Shown: positions 9,844 to 21,083, numbered from the stretch's first letter. The stretch: DNA of 64,000 nucleotides from Muscardinus avellanarius (GCA_963383645.1 OY726563.1:39151831-39215830); one strand, 5' to 3'. A program made the numbers and translations. Notes: generated from the letters alone by a model not told the origin.

Positions 9844-10263
9844 CTTGAGCATTCTACCTCTAAACTACACTCCCATCCCTATTTTATTTTTTTACTTTGA
9901 AACAGAGTCTCACTAAAATGCTGAAGGTCTCGCCAAGTTGCTGAGATTGGCCTCCAACCTAGGATCCTACTTTCTCAGCTTCCCAAGCACTGAGATTACA
10001 AGCATGTGCCACCATGCCCGGCTATGTGGAATCTTTTAAAATGGTCAGTGACTAAGTGTACTTGACCTTTGCTCTAGAGGGGGACATTACCTTTACTATA
10101 ATGGGACAGTCAACAAAAGGGCACTTTGCTCTGAAGTAAGATATTATTTCTGTCTTTTAAAGCTGTTTGCCATATAAATAGCCTAGAAAAAAGGTCTGAA
10201 CAAAGACAGTCAGTGGCTCCACTTGTAAGATGTGCAAAAATACACAAAGAAAACCCACAGAGG

Positions 10264-10400
10264 AGCCAGGTGCAGTGGTGCATACCTGTAATCCCAGCAC
10301 TTGGGAGGCTGAGACAGGAGGAGAGTTAATTCAAGGCCAGCCTTGGGAATTTAGTGAGACTCTCATCAACTTAGTGAGACCCTGTTTCAAAAAAAAAAAG
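10264..10400 (+). mobile_element. B1 half of a SINE
   Basis: B1 with an A-rich tail. Only a possible trace of dID (GAAGCTGTGGGGGCAC) follows before a CA-rich stretch. Confidence 0.8.
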
Positions 10401-10789
10401 AAGCTGTGGGGGCACACACATACGCGCACATACACACTTACACACGGGCAGAGGATATCTCTCAACGTGTTCTCACTCTCATGTACCCTATTAAACTTGC
10501 TTTCACTTTTGAAACAAGTTCTCAGTTAACAAAAAAAAAGGAAAAGACTGTTTCTTTACTCTGACACTTGACTTTTGACACTAAACATGGAGGATTTTCT
10601 GACACCAATCAATGCTCCAACTCTCTGGATGACATCTAAATATCCTATGAGCACTCTAGAGTCAATAACTCTGACAATAACTAGAGTTAAAACATAGGTT
10701 AAGGGCTCAGTCCCATGGGGCTGGCCCTGTTTGAGATGCCATTCAGAAGCAGTGGGGCTCTAGCACATCCATACTTTATTTTATTTTTT

Positions 10790-10936
10790 TTAATTTTGGT
10801 ACTAGGGATTGAACCCAGGGGCATTCTCCCTCTGAGCTACAGCCCCAGCCCTTTTGGTTTTGATACAAGGTCTCACTGAGTTGTTGTTGCTGGCCTCAAA
10901 ACTGTGATTCTCCTGTATCAGCCACCACACCCAGCT
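10790..10936 (-). mobile_element. B1-dID SINE with internal deletion
   Basis: Reversed dID is complete. Reversed B1 is shortened between CTCCTGTATCAGCC and ACCACACCCAGCT. Confidence 0.82.
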
Positions 10937-11937
10937 GGATATTTACACTTTTGTCCAATTCGGCTATGTTCAGGGGTTCCCAACATAGCAACAGTTTCTT
11001 GCTCATGCTCAGTTTTCGGCTTGGGCAACTGGGTGATTGCCTTAACTAAGTTATAGAACAGATAAGGAGGAATAAGTTTGGGGTACTTATAAAACGTTCA
11101 CATTTGGACATGATGCATTCAGAGAATCAATAATCCAAGTAGAAATATCAGTAGGTAGATAGACATACAAGAATCTTACACCATATAAATACAAGGTATT
11201 ATTTTTTAATTGTTAGCATTACATTAAATACTCTTTATAAGTTAAAATTATTGTAACATATTAGACTATATGCAAGTCAGTAACTATTAGACAATATTCT
11301 ATGCAGGAAGCATATAATGATTTGTAATTGGTAGGGAAAAGTAAAGCCAAAAGTGACGTGCGGGCATCCATTAAGCAGGCAGCTCATAGACCCAGAGTAC
11401 TTACCAATGTGCTCTTCATACTCCAGAAAATCTTTTAAGGAAAGGAAATAGCACTTCATTTTAAGTCAAAGTGTCATTTCCACTGTAATTGCAATTGATA
11501 TATTGCTAATGCACCAAGACAATTTGCGATTTAAAAAAAAAAAACACCAATCCTGAAGCTCACTATATCATAGTTCACAATCGCTAGAGATTTCTTTGTG
11601 CAGCCCTAGCTTCTAAAAAGCTTACATTTACCCTCCAAAAGTCATGATGAAGTAGCTAATTTTACCCATGGCTTTGTCATTATATTATTATCAGGACAAA
11701 AAACAAATTCCAAATTGTTCAAGAACTGAGAGAATTTCAATTTCCCCGTGGACCTCATAAGAAAGAAACATTCCCTATTTAATGTTGCATATTTATTTAC
11801 TGATCTAAACAAATGGAGTTCTTTCCACCAAAATAATTCATCACAATCAATGAAAACAAAAATGAGTAGGACCAAGCATAATTGGATACCAATTGTAACT
11901 TTATCACCTATCACTAATGCTCCCAATCTGTTAACAT

Positions 11938-11981
<44 letters not shown>

Positions 11982-12220
11982 AGGCCATCCCATGGTTCCT
12001 ATTTTGCACAGACTCCTAATGGAACAATTGCTAATAGCTTCCATTCTCCACTGTTTGTCCTACCACAGTGCCAGCATAGAATGTATAATGGGAAAAGAGA
12101 CCCTATTATCCCCCTGCTGTAGCAAGACAAGTCATTCCAATGTGAATAAATGGAAATTGTAGCTCAGTTACTGTCTCACACTTTTACCTTTTACTCATAG
12201 AATTTTTCCCCTCTAAACTG
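10937..12220. other. 1.3 kb repeat-poor stretch
   Basis: AT-rich single-copy-looking sequence. Apart from the (GT)n tract at 11938-11978 no repeat is recognised. Frames of 94-124 codons here overlap on both strands and show no splice or promoter support. Confidence 0.5.
11938..11978. repeat. (GT)n microsatellite
   Basis: About 20 GT units. Confidence 0.95.
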
Positions 12221-12233
12221 GACTGTGGGAGGG

Positions 12234-12415
12234 GGAGGGGTGGTGGTGCATTTCTCTAATCCCAGTACTTGGGAGGCTGAGACAGGAGGATCACTGGTTC
12301 AAAGCCAGCCTCAGCAATTTAGTGAGATCCTGTTTCAAAATAAAAATAAAAACTACAAAAGGCTGGGAGTGTAACTAGGAGTTAGAATGCCCCTAGGTTC
12401 AATCCGAAGTATCAC
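12234..12415 (+). mobile_element. B1-dID SINE
   Basis: B1 start is worn (GGTGGTGGTGCATTTC), dID at 12361-12412, then (CA)n at 12415-12458. Confidence 0.87.
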
Positions 12416-12418
12416 ACA

Positions 12419-12459
<41 letters not shown>

Positions 12460-12465
12460 ATTAGA

Positions 12466-12492
12466 GCTGGGTATGGTGGAGCATTCTCACAA
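12466..12492 (+). mobile_element. B1 fragment
   Basis: AGCTGGGTATGGTGGAGCAT is the 5' tip of a B1 half; the rest is missing. Confidence 0.5.
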
Positions 12493-12569
12493 CAAAAATA
12501 AATTTTAGCTTTGATAGGGCATGTCTGCATTATTCTCACTATAAACTTTTTTAAAAAAATGTATGTGGT

Positions 12570-13026
12570 TCTTTATGGCTGAATAGAATTCCATTGTGTG
12601 TATTTCCCATAGTTTTGCTATCCATTCATCTTTTGAAAGAAGATGGAAAGCCCTGGAGAACATTATGTTAAGTGAGATCAGCCAAGCACAGAAGAAGAAG
12701 ATACATATGTTTCCTCTAATATGCCCAAACTAGGAAACACAAAGAATACCAGAGGGACTCCAGATATTGAAGGGGAAATACTAGCTAAGTTTGGATGGTA
12801 AGATAGGAGAGGAGGAAGGCCGGTCTCGATTAATAAGGGTCTACACTTGAACATGTGTAAAATTATGAATAAGACATGGTTAACCTGGACAACCATTGGT
12901 GTGTGTGGGGGGGAAATGTGGGCGGGGGGGGAGGGCACCAAATATAGTGTAAATGTATACTATTTATGTTCAATTAAAAAATTGTTATATTAAAAAAATA
13001 AATAAATAAAATAAAATAAAATATAA
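12570..13026 (+). mobile_element. L1 3' tip with 5' inversion (twin priming)
   Basis: 12570-12636 is the end of ORF2 in reverse orientation. From about 12637 the same region continues forward (GATGGAAAGCCCTGGAGAAC) through the 3' UTR into an A-rich tail. TSD AAAAAAATGTATGTGGT at 12553-12569 and 13027-13043. The 3' UTR is of the kind seen in the HAL1-like copy at 52862. Confidence 0.85.
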
Positions 13027-13033
13027 AAAAAAA

Positions 13034-13216
13034 TGTATGTGGTACTGGGGATATTCTACCTCTGAGCCCACAGCCCTATTTTTTTTAACTTGGAAACATA
13101 ATCTCCCTAAGTTGATGACAGCCTCATAAATTGTTGAGGCTGGCTTTGAACCCATGATCCTCCTGTTTCAGCCTCTTAAATCCTGGGATTACAGTCATGT
13201 GCCACCATACCTGGCT
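13034..13216 (-). mobile_element. B1-dID SINE
   Basis: Reversed dID with a shortened B-box region, then reversed B1 ending ACCTGGCT. The L1 tip entered beside its tail. Confidence 0.83.
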
Positions 13217-13240
13217 CTACAAGCTTTTTTTTTTTTTTTT

Positions 13241-13439
13241 TAGGTATTGGGGATTGAACCCAAAAGCATTCTATCTCCAAGCTACACCCCTAGCCTGAAT
13301 TTAATTTTTGTTTGGAAACAGGGTGTCACTAGGTTGCTGAGGGACTCGCTGAATTGCTGAGGCTGTCCTCAAATCTGTGATTCTCCTATCGGAGCCTAGC
13401 AAATACTGGGATTGCAGGGGTGTACCATCATACCTGGTT
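13241..13439 (-). mobile_element. B1-dID SINE
   Basis: Reversed dID (TATTGGGGATTGAACCCAAA) and reversed B1 ending TACCTGG, with a poly(T) tail at 13226-13241. Confidence 0.85.
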
Positions 13440-14216
13440 TACTTGTGTATTTTAAAAAAATTATTTTCCTCTTCCATCTTCAATAAGAACACAAAATCAA
13501 AGATGAACAGTTTCTAGAAAATTAGTGTGTTCTGTGGGGGTATAGTAATGACTGCAGGAAGAGAGAGAAAGAGATAGTCAATTCTCTCTGCATGTTACTG
13601 GGTAACCAAGGATCATTGGTTGACATTGGTTTTCTTTTTGAAATCAACCACTGCCTTCTTCTACTTTTTTGTCTCTTCACTGAAATTCAATGCTCATGAA
13701 GATGAGCGTGGTAAAATACCTGCCCTGTTGTTTCAGCTGAAGCCGACAGCAATGCTGGGGGTCGTTTCATGCTGGAGCCTGCCAGTATGGGATAAAGCTT
13801 CCACACCAAAACCACTGTTGTTCCTTTTGTGCTTGGAGGAGTTGCCTCCTGACATGTTCCCAGACTGCAGAGGTTTAGCTGTGATTATCCTTTTGGTCTT
13901 ATTTGAGAGCAGCTGGTATCTGGGATGACCCAGGGTCATGATAGCTTTAGTTTAATAGGTATGGATTCTTGGGGGAAAAACACAGTGTAAGAATACAAGA
14001 AAATGGGGACCAGCAGAACAGTATTCACAGAATGTCAAATGGTCTTGAGGTTTCATGTAGAATGCTAAAATGTATCCTCAAAGCTGAAGAAGTTGAGATT
14101 CAAGCCCAGAGAGTCTGGTTTCAGGCTCCATCCAATTATTGGCTTCCAATCAACTTTTCTAGATCCACCCAGTTCTCCTTAGCAAACATTGCCTTCTGAG
14201 TTTCCAGTGCCCCCCC
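13440..14216. other. Repeat-poor stretch, nothing recognised
   Basis: About 780 bp. A 102-codon frame at 13620-13928 is overlapped by a frame on the other strand, and I see no motif in either. Confidence 0.45.
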
Positions 14217-14217
14217 C

Positions 14218-14467
14218 CTTTTTTTTCTTTTTCTTTATTACTGTACTAGGGATTGAACCCAGGGACACTCTACCCAGCAGTGAAAATTGGAGCAAGGAGG
14301 AAAACCCCAGTCCACATGTATCTATTGCCCTGCCTTTATTCTTTATTTTGAAACAGGGTCTTTCTAAGCTGCTGAGGGTCTCACTAAGTTGTTAAGGCTG
14401 GCCACGAACCTACGATCCTCAGTCTCAGTCTTTCAGGTACTGAGATTATGCTCCACTGCACCTAGCT
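14218..14467 (-). mobile_element. B1-dID SINE with 45-bp insertion
   Basis: Reversed dID is interrupted at about 14276-14322 by unrelated sequence. Reversed B1 follows to 14467. Confidence 0.78.
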
Positions 14468-14642
14468 TGCCTCATATTTCTTAAGAAGAAACTATCTTAA
14501 ATTGGACCTCACTTCTTTATTCCCAAATACAACACATAGAACTCGTTATCTAAGCCTCAGTTTCCTTATCTATGAAGGGAAATTGACAGGGTGCCCACAT
14601 AATAGGATTGCTTGGGCTCTTTTTGTTGTTTGTTTTTGTTTT

Positions 14643-14822
14643 GCAGTAGTAGGGACTGAACCCAGGGGCATTCTACCTCCAAACTAACATCCCAGCCTTA
14701 TTTTACTTTTTATTTGGAAACAGATCTCACTAAGTTGTTGACAGCCTCAATAAATTGCTGAGGCTGGTCTTGAACCCATGATCCTCTTGTTTCAGCCTCC
14801 CAAGCACTGAGATCACAGGTAG
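14643..14822 (-). mobile_element. B1-dID SINE
   Basis: Reversed dID then reversed B1, losing the outer B1 end at AGATCACAGGTAGGGGG. Confidence 0.82.
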
Positions 14823-15255
14823 GGGGTACTAAGACTGGATCGGATTTTTTGAAAATGTTTATTTCAAATAATTCAACTTTTTTCTAATCGAGTTTGATTT
14901 GTGAGACTTTTGATATATCAAGAGGCTCACAAGTTTAAAATCACTCTGGTTAGGCTACACATCCTGGTTTGGGGATCTGAAAAATGACAGGCCCCTGAAA
15001 CTCAAAAATGAGGGAACAACTGAAGTTCTGCCAGCCAGCAGGGGAGGCAAAGCAATTGCACTGTGCAGTAACTATCTGGGAGATAACTAGAGATGTCCCT
15101 GAAGATGTCTCAGCACATATATTTAACTGGATCACTCTGAGCCAGGTACCAAAGAACTCTTTGGAAGAAAGAGACAGAAATGAAGGCATCTCTCAATATT
15201 GCTTCTATATTTGCTTACATTTTGGCATTACAATTGAAATGTCTGTAATTAAAAT
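14823..15255. other. Repeat-poor stretch, nothing recognised
   Basis: About 430 bp. Overlapping frames of 79 and 103 codons on opposite strands show no supporting signal. Confidence 0.45.
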
Positions 15256-15262
15256 GCAAATA

Positions 15263-15441
15263 GAGCTGGGCGTGGTGGCGCATGCTTGTAATCCCAGCAT
15301 TTGGGAGAGAGAGACCTAGGTCCTTTGCAACTCAGTGAGACCCTGTTTCAAAAAATAAAAAGACTAAAAATAGGGCTGGGGGTATAGCTCAGAGGTAGAA
15401 TGCCCCTAGGTACCATCCCCAGTACCACAAAAAAAAAAAAT
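15263..15441 (+). mobile_element. B1-dID SINE
   Basis: B1 is shortened in the middle and dID is complete. Probable TSD AAATGCAAAT on both sides. Confidence 0.88.
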
Positions 15442-15451
15442 GCAAATGGAG

Positions 15452-15609
15452 GCTTGTCATCCTAGTACTTGGAGACTGAGACAGGAAGAAGGTACATTCA
15501 CGGCCAGCCTCTGTAGCTTAGAGAGACCCTGTTTCAAAATTTAAAAAATAAAATAGGGTTGGGGGTGTATCTCAGAGGTAGAATGCCGTTGGAGTCAATC
15601 CCAAGTACC

Positions 15610-15644
<35 letters not shown>

Positions 15645-15818
15645 AATAGGGTTGAGAGTATACCTCAGAGGTAGAAAGCCCCTCCGTTCGTTCCCTAATA
15701 CAATAATGATAATAATATGATAATAATAATAACAATAATAATATAATGATATAATAAAAAGGACTGGGGATATAGCTCAGAGACAGAGCATCCTTTGGCT
15801 CAATCCTCAGTACCACAA
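15452..15818 (+). mobile_element. 5'-truncated B1 with three dID units
   Basis: B1 lacks its first bases (begins GGCTTGTCATCC). dID units lie at about 15554-15608, 15647-15700 and 15759-15815, separated by (AAAT)n and (AAT)n spacers. Confidence 0.82.
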
Positions 15819-15982
15819 AAAGAAGGAGGAAGAGGAGGAGGAGGAGGAGAAGAAGAAAGAGGAGGAGGAGGAGGAAGAAGAAAAGGAAGAAGAAAGGAAG
15901 AGGAAGAAGAGGAAGAAGAGGAAGAAGAGGAAGAAGAAGAAGAAGGAGGAGGAGGAGGAGGAGGAGGAGGAGGAGGAGGACC
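15819..15982. repeat. (GAA)n/(GGA)n purine tract
   Basis: 160 bp of A/G triplets grown from the SINE tail. Poly-Glu, poly-Ser, poly-Pro and poly-Leu frames here are artefacts. Confidence 0.95.
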
Positions 15983-16165
15983 CAGACACAATTAAGTCCC
16001 TCATAGGTGAACTGAATTCTCAGCCATGCACAAATGCCAAGGGCTCGATTCAAATCGTAAGGAACATTCCCTGGCATTTTCTCAAACCTTACCAGCTTCA
16101 CTGTGGTCTAGAACATTAAGCAATCCCTTTCAAGCAGGCATTCCTCCAGGGACAAAGCCCCTGTC

Positions 16166-16174
16166 TATAAAAGG
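16166..16174 (+). promoter_or_regulatory. Possible TATA box
   Basis: TATAAAAGG followed by a GC-rich stretch (GCCGCTGCTGCC), in a repeat-poor patch that precedes the possible exon at 16478. A transcription start near 16196-16204 would be expected. No other core promoter element is clear. Confidence 0.35.
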
Positions 16175-16477
16175 CCGCTGCTGCCTAGTGGGGGAGGGCG
16201 ACCTCCTCGCAGTGTATAGCAACCGATAAAGCACTTTGAATCTGGCAAAACCCCAGCCCGTCATGGCTCCACAGATGTTAGTTTTAGTAAATAAAAAATT
16301 CAGATGCGTTTGCCAAGGGAACAGCAATGTGCCCTGTGTTTGTTCTTCTGTGTGTCGGTTGCAGAGCCCTCCTGCCCCTCCAGCCGGCTCTCCTGTATTG
16401 TCACCCTGTTTGTGCTACATCAATCAAGCAGCTTCTGCTTGCCCTCCAGCCCCTAACTTGTCCTCTCTTTGCCTTAG

Positions 16478-16601
16478 CTACCCGAAGAGCTATCAATGAA
16501 ATGGAAGCCTACCGGGAGCAAAGTAATGAAGACTGTTTTAGCAGAGACAAAACCATTGCTCACCAGGAACTCCACGGCGGTGCAAAGGCCAGTCCCAGAA
16601 G
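16478..16601 (+). other. Possible exon of unknown gene or noncoding RNA
   Basis: Seen: a branch-point-like CCCTAAC, a pyrimidine-rich run and TTAG ending at 16477, then 124 bp followed by the donor-like AAGGTGATG (GT at 16602-16603). Two frames are open across it; one reads through from 16327 to a stop at 16603-16605. No known protein is recognised. The surroundings (16000-16730) lack SINEs, which is unusual in this window. It could also be chance, or an exon of a noncoding RNA. Confidence 0.3.
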
Positions 16602-16736
16602 GTGATGGCGTGGGAGGGAGACAGGAGATTTGGTCTGTCCTTTAGGGCTCAGGGTTCCTTGCCTATAAAGTGAAAAAGATTCCTCTTTGTGAAAGCTCAG
16701 GAATACTGTTTATAATCAAGAAATAAAAATAGTAGT

Positions 16737-17035
16737 GAGGTATGGTTGTGCATGCCTGTAATCCCAGTACTTAGGAGTCTGAGACAGGAGAACTGCAGGC
16801 TTGAGGGCAGTCTCAGCCACTTAGTGAGACCCTCAACAACTTAGAAAGATCCTGTTTCAAAATTTAAAAAAAAAGGCTGAGGGTATATCCCCGAGGTTGA
16901 ATACCCTTGAGTCCAATTCCCAGTACCAAAAAGCCGGAGGGCTGGGGGTATATCTCAGAGGTAGAATGTTCCTGGTTTCAATCCTCAGTACCAAAATGAA
17001 AAAGAATGAAATGAGAGGACTGGAGGTATAGTTGT
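16737..17035 (+). mobile_element. B1 with two dID units and part of a third
   Basis: B1 at 16737-16862, dID units at 16875-16927 and 16939-16992, and GGACTGGAGGTATAG at 17018 as the start of a third. Confidence 0.82.
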
Positions 17036-17205
17036 CCTGAAAATGATCCATTTTCAAAGCTTGAAACTGAAATAGTGTGATTTAAAAAAAAATAGAGCTT
17101 TTGCTTCATGGAAACAATAAAAGCAACACACACTAAAATAAGAGAAGTCAGAATTATCTATAACGTCCTCAACCAGAGTGAAATTCTTTTTCAGAGATCA
17201 GCTTG

Positions 17206-17214
17206 CTTTCTTTC

Positions 17215-17261
<47 letters not shown>

Positions 17262-17272
17262 CTCTCTCTTTC
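17206..17272. repeat. (CTTT)n microsatellite
   Basis: CTTT units at the tail side of the next minus-strand SINE. Confidence 0.95.
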
Positions 17273-17459
17273 TTGTTGAACACAGGAGCATTCTGCCTCT
17301 GAGCTACACCCCCAGCGCTATTTTATTTTTATTTTGAAACAGGGTCTCACTAGGTGGATGAGACTCTCACTAATAGCTGAGGCTGTCCTTCAACCTGTGA
17401 TTCTCCTGTCTCAGCCTCCCAAGTACTGGGATGGCAGGCGTGTGTCACTGCACCTGGCT
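17273..17459 (-). mobile_element. B1-dID SINE
   Basis: The first bases of reversed dID are lost into the CTTT repeat; the rest is complete to GCACCTGGCT. Confidence 0.85.
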
Positions 17460-17574
17460 TTGATTCAGCCCTTTTTTTTTGTCTATGATAGAATCAAATA
17501 GGCCAGTCTTGATTTACTTCCTCCTCCCCCAGTGTGTCCACGCGTAGCGTGCATGCGCAGATCTCTCTCCTTTG

Positions 17575-18005
17575 TTTCTACTGTGCCCACGGGCCCTGAT
17601 CTGTATGGGCTGCACCAGCTTTTCCCTCTGGCTTTTAGTCAGATTTGATCCCCAGGAGACACCGAGAGGAGATAGGAGGGTGGGAGGAGAGACAGGTGCA
17701 TTTTTCTCTCAGCCTCTTTCTCTCCCTCCTGCTCGGATGTAATTTTGCAGTTCCTGTATCTACAGTCACCGCCTTGCCCAGAGGACCCTCTTCCAAGCCT
17801 GCAGGTCTCCCCTGCTTGTGGTGAGGCTCCCTCCCCACCACACCCTCACTGGATCAGGGGAGGTGAGGCCCTGGCCCGCTTTGGCCAGCTCCCTTCCGTG
17901 CAAACAGTCTCTGCGCTCGTTCCACTCTCTTCGGTTGCCCCGTGGAGTGCACCATCTGTTTCCTGCCAGGATCCTGCCTGATACAGAGACTAGCCAATAA
18001 ACAGA
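17575..18005 (+). mobile_element. Possible ancient interspersed repeat (L1 3' UTR or LTR type)
   Basis: GGGAGGAGAGACAGGTGCAT, the pyrimidine-rich block after it, and the ending GTGCACCATCTGTTTCCTGC..TGATACAG resemble an old mammalian dispersed repeat whose name I cannot fix. An AATAAA lies at 17996. Assignment is by memory of the pattern only. Confidence 0.35.
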
Positions 18006-18405
18006 ACCTCTTGACCGTTTTAACTCAGAGCACTTTGATGCAAGAGCTGCTCACTCAGGTAAAGGGATTGCTAAGAAGCCAAACACTCCAAGTCAGAGAT
18101 TAACAACAGCAGGAAGCTATGAAAACAGAGGGAGGGGAGGAGACCAGGACCTATGTGCAGAAGTGGAGTGAACCCAGGAAAGCTGGCACTGGGACAGGTC
18201 TGATGGGCAAGGGGAAAAGACACAGCTCCTGTGGGAGAAGATACCTGAGGCAAGAAGGGCTGGCCCGCATCTTCTCCCTCCCTGTTTCCCACTCTTTCCT
18301 TCCAAGAGCAAGCCCCAGCCGGCTGCTGCAGGAGCTGCCACAGAAAATGCGGCCCCAGGATTCGACCTCCTGATTACAAAACAGAACAGGAAAAAGACAC
18401 GAGAA
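18006..18405. other. Repeat-poor stretch, nothing recognised
   Basis: About 400 bp of moderately GC-rich sequence. Frames of 84-99 codons overlap on both strands without support. Confidence 0.45.
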
Positions 18406-18407
18406 TG

Positions 18408-18636
18408 ACCGGGCATGGTGGTGCATGTCTGTCATCCCAGTACTTGGGAGGACGAGACAGGAGGATCATAGGTTGGAGGTCAGTTCCAGCAGTTTAGCGA
18501 GACCCCATTTCAAAAGAAAAGAAAAGGAAAGGAAAAGAAAAAAGAAAGGAAAAGAAAAGGAAAGGAAAGGAAAGAAGGCTGGTGGTGTAGTTTGGAGTTT
18601 GGAGATATAATGCTCCTAGGTTCAATCCCCAGAACC
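18408..18636 (+). mobile_element. B1-dID SINE with expanded linker
   Basis: B1 and dID are separated by a 60-bp (GAAAA)n/(GGAAA)n run at 18512-18574, so the A-rich linker has expanded like a tail. Confidence 0.88.
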
Positions 18637-18854
18637 AAATATATAGAGAGACTGAAAGTAAGTAGGTCCAGGACCAGTACAATGGCTGTAATGCCTTGAA
18701 CCAGTTACCAAATCACTCTGAGCCTCTGCATCCTTATATACAAAAGCAGATGATTAATACTTTGCCTGCCTCGTGGGGATGCCCTGAAGCAAACCTAAAG
18801 GTGCTGGAGATTACAGGGGTGTTTGATAATTTGTCATATAAAAATAAGATGTCT

Positions 18855-19034
18855 GGCCAGGCATGATAACATGTACCTGTAATCCCAGTACTTGGAGACT
18901 GAGATAGGAAGATTGCAGGATTGAGGCCAGCCTGGACAGGTTAGCCAGATCCTGTTTCCAATTAAAAAAAAAATAAAATAAGGCTTGGGTGTAGCTCAGT
19001 GGTAGAACCCTGTAGGGTTCGACTCCCAGTACCA
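18855..19034 (+). mobile_element. B1-dID SINE with tRNA-like B box
   Basis: The dID half reads TAGCTCAGTGGTAGAACCC and GGGTTCGACTCCC, close to tRNA A- and B-box sequence. Confidence 0.88.
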
Positions 19035-19578
19035 TGAAAGAAAAAATAGTTTGAATGTCTTGGAGTTTATAGGTTTTTCATCTTCAAGTACTATTATTTT
19101 TGTTTTAAGAAGAAATACCTTTGCTAGATCCATTCACTCACACAGCCTAGGAGCCTGTTTTGCAAGGAATGGGATTAAGGCGCAGGCTGGGGAAAAGCAA
19201 TCATTTGTTTGTGACAGGATCAACTGGCCACCAAAGCAAAGGACTTTCAGGAGGCTGGCTCCTGTCCTTGTGGGTACGTGCCAAGCCCAGTGTGGCACAT
19301 GGAGAAGAGTGTGCCCCCCTAGTGGTCCCCATGCCAGGCAGTGTTTAGGGAGGGATAACAGAGAGCCAGATGGAAAACTAGCACATCTCTGAGCAGGATT
19401 AACATCCTTGTCCCTTGGGCTCTGGGGAAGCCAAAAGCCAAGCTGGGGAGTGCCACAGGCCTGTGCAGAGTCATCGCCCACAGGACCTTTGGCTTGGCCT
19501 CAACAGAGGAGGTGTCTTCAGCACCTGCCTAGTTCTTTCTCCTTCAGCCATGTGTTTCTCTTTGGCCCTCTAGCCAAG
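19035..19578. other. Repeat-poor stretch, nothing recognised
   Basis: About 540 bp. Frames of 113 (plus) and 115 codons (minus) overlap each other; neither shows a motif or splice context. Confidence 0.45.
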
Positions 19579-19579
19579 A

Positions 19580-19636
19580 TCTTCCTTCCTTCCTTCCTTC
19601 CTTCCTTCCTTCCTTCCTTCCTTCCTTCCTTCCTTT
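19580..19636. repeat. (CTTC)n microsatellite
   Basis: Clean CTTC units at the tail side of a minus-strand SINE. Confidence 0.95.
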
Positions 19637-19637
19637 T

Positions 19638-19785
19638 TCGTACTGGGAATTGAACCCCAAAGCATTCAACTTTCTATCTATACCCCCAGCTCTATTTTAT
19701 TCTGAAACAGGGTCTCTCTAGGTTGATGAGAGTCTCACAAAGTTGCTGAGACTGTCTACAAACCTGCTATCCTGTTTCAGCCACC
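19638..19785 (-). mobile_element. B1-dID SINE, outer B1 end missing
   Basis: Reversed dID then reversed B1, stopping at GTTTCAGCCACC. Confidence 0.82.
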
Positions 19786-19837
19786 TTTGTTTTCATAACC
19801 AACCTCAGGAGGGTTCGGCTTATATATATATTTGTAT

Positions 19838-20200
19838 GTGGTGCTGAGGATTAAACCCAGGGACTCACTACCACTGAGATTCAAGCCTCAGCTTTTTTTT
19901 TTTTTACTTTGATTGTGGGGGGCTGGGGATTGGCCTGGGGGCTTCTACACTCCCAGCCTTATTTTCTTTCTTCCTTGCTTTTATGTTTTGTTTTGTTTCA
20001 TACTGGAGTTTGAACTTAGGGACTTTTCACCTTGAAGCTATACCTCAGCTCTTTTTAACTTTTTTTGTTGTTTTGAAACAGAGTTTCACTAGGTTGCTAA
20101 GGGTCCTGCTAAATTGTTGAAGCTGGCCTTGAATCTAAAGTTCTCCTGTCTCAGCATCCCAAGTACTGGGATTATAGACATGTGCCACTGTGTCTAGTTT
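19838..20200 (-). mobile_element. B1 with three dID units
   Basis: Reading left to right on the plus strand: reversed dID units at 19838-19895, 19918-19965 and 19998-20055, then reversed B1 to 20200. Spacers are T-rich, as expected for A-rich tails on the element strand. Confidence 0.8.
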
Positions 20201-20225
20201 GGAGACTTTAAAGGTAATTATTCTT

Positions 20226-20340
20226 AGCTGGGCACCGTGGTACATGCCTGTACTCCTGGCATTTGAGAGGCTAAGACAGGAGGATCACAGGTTTGAGGAC
20301 AGCCCAGCAATTTAGTGAGATCCTGTCTTAAAATAAAACA
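20226..20340 (+). mobile_element. B1 monomer
   Basis: B1 half without dID; the next B1 begins in its A-rich tail. Confidence 0.78.
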
Positions 20341-20429
20341 TGAGCTTGGTATGGTGGTACACTCTGGTAATCCAGCACTTTGAGAGGCTGAACCAGGAGG
20401 ATCTAAAGTTGGAGACCCCCTTCACCTAT

Positions 20430-20475
<46 letters not shown>

Positions 20476-20740
20476 GGTGGTACTGGGGGTGGAACCCAGA
20501 GGCTTTCTACCTCCAGGCTATACTCCCAGACCTTTTTTATATTTTGTTTGGAAACAGGGTCTCACTAAGTTGCTGAGAGCCTCACTAAGTAGCTGAGGCT
20601 GGCTTCAAACCTGTGGGATCCTCCTGTCTCAGCCTCCCAAGCGCGGGGATTACAAGGGTGCGCCACCACGCCCAGCTCCCTTCACCTATTTAGTGAGACT
20701 CTCAGCAACCTAGCATGAACATGTTTCAAAACAAAACATA
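20341..20740 (+). mobile_element. B1 monomer split by a young SINE
   Basis: B1 at 20341-20430 and 20693-20740. The break carries the TSD CCCTTCACCTATTTA at 20416-20430 and 20678-20692. Confidence 0.8.
20431..20677 (-). mobile_element. Young B1-dID SINE with (ATTT)n tail
   Basis: The tail is an (ATTT)n run at 20426-20466. Reversed dID (TACTGGGGGTGGAACCCAGA) and reversed B1 are complete and little diverged. The 15-bp TSD is exact. Confidence 0.92.
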
Positions 20741-21048
20741 AGGCTGGGCATGGTGGTGCATGCCTGTAATCCAAGTACTTGGGAAGCTAAGACAAGAGAA
20801 TCACAGGTTTGAGGAAAGTCTCAACAACACAGTGAGGCTTTCAGCAACTCAGTGAGACCTTGTTTCCAAATTAAAAAAAAGATAAGAAGAGCTGGGGGTG
20901 AAGCTTGAAGATAGAATGCCCTTAGGCTCAACTCCCCAGTACCACACACACAAAAAAAATTAATAAAATAAAAATAATAAAAAGGAGGTGGATGGATGTG
21001 TAGCTCAGAGATCGAATGCCCTCAGGTTTAACCCCCATTACTACACAA

Positions 21049-21083
<35 letters not shown>

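Larger units (their letters stand above)
9549..10023 (-). mobile_element. B1-dID SINE split by a younger SINE
   Basis: The reversed dID starts at 9549, is interrupted after TTGAGCAT, and resumes at 9845 with a second TTGAGCAT. Reversed B1 ends GCCCGGCT. Confidence 0.82.

Noticed and set aside
15595..16101. 168-codon frame rich in Leu/Phe and companion Glu, Pro and Ser frames
   Set aside because: Produced by the (GAA)n/(GGA)n tract and dID repeats.
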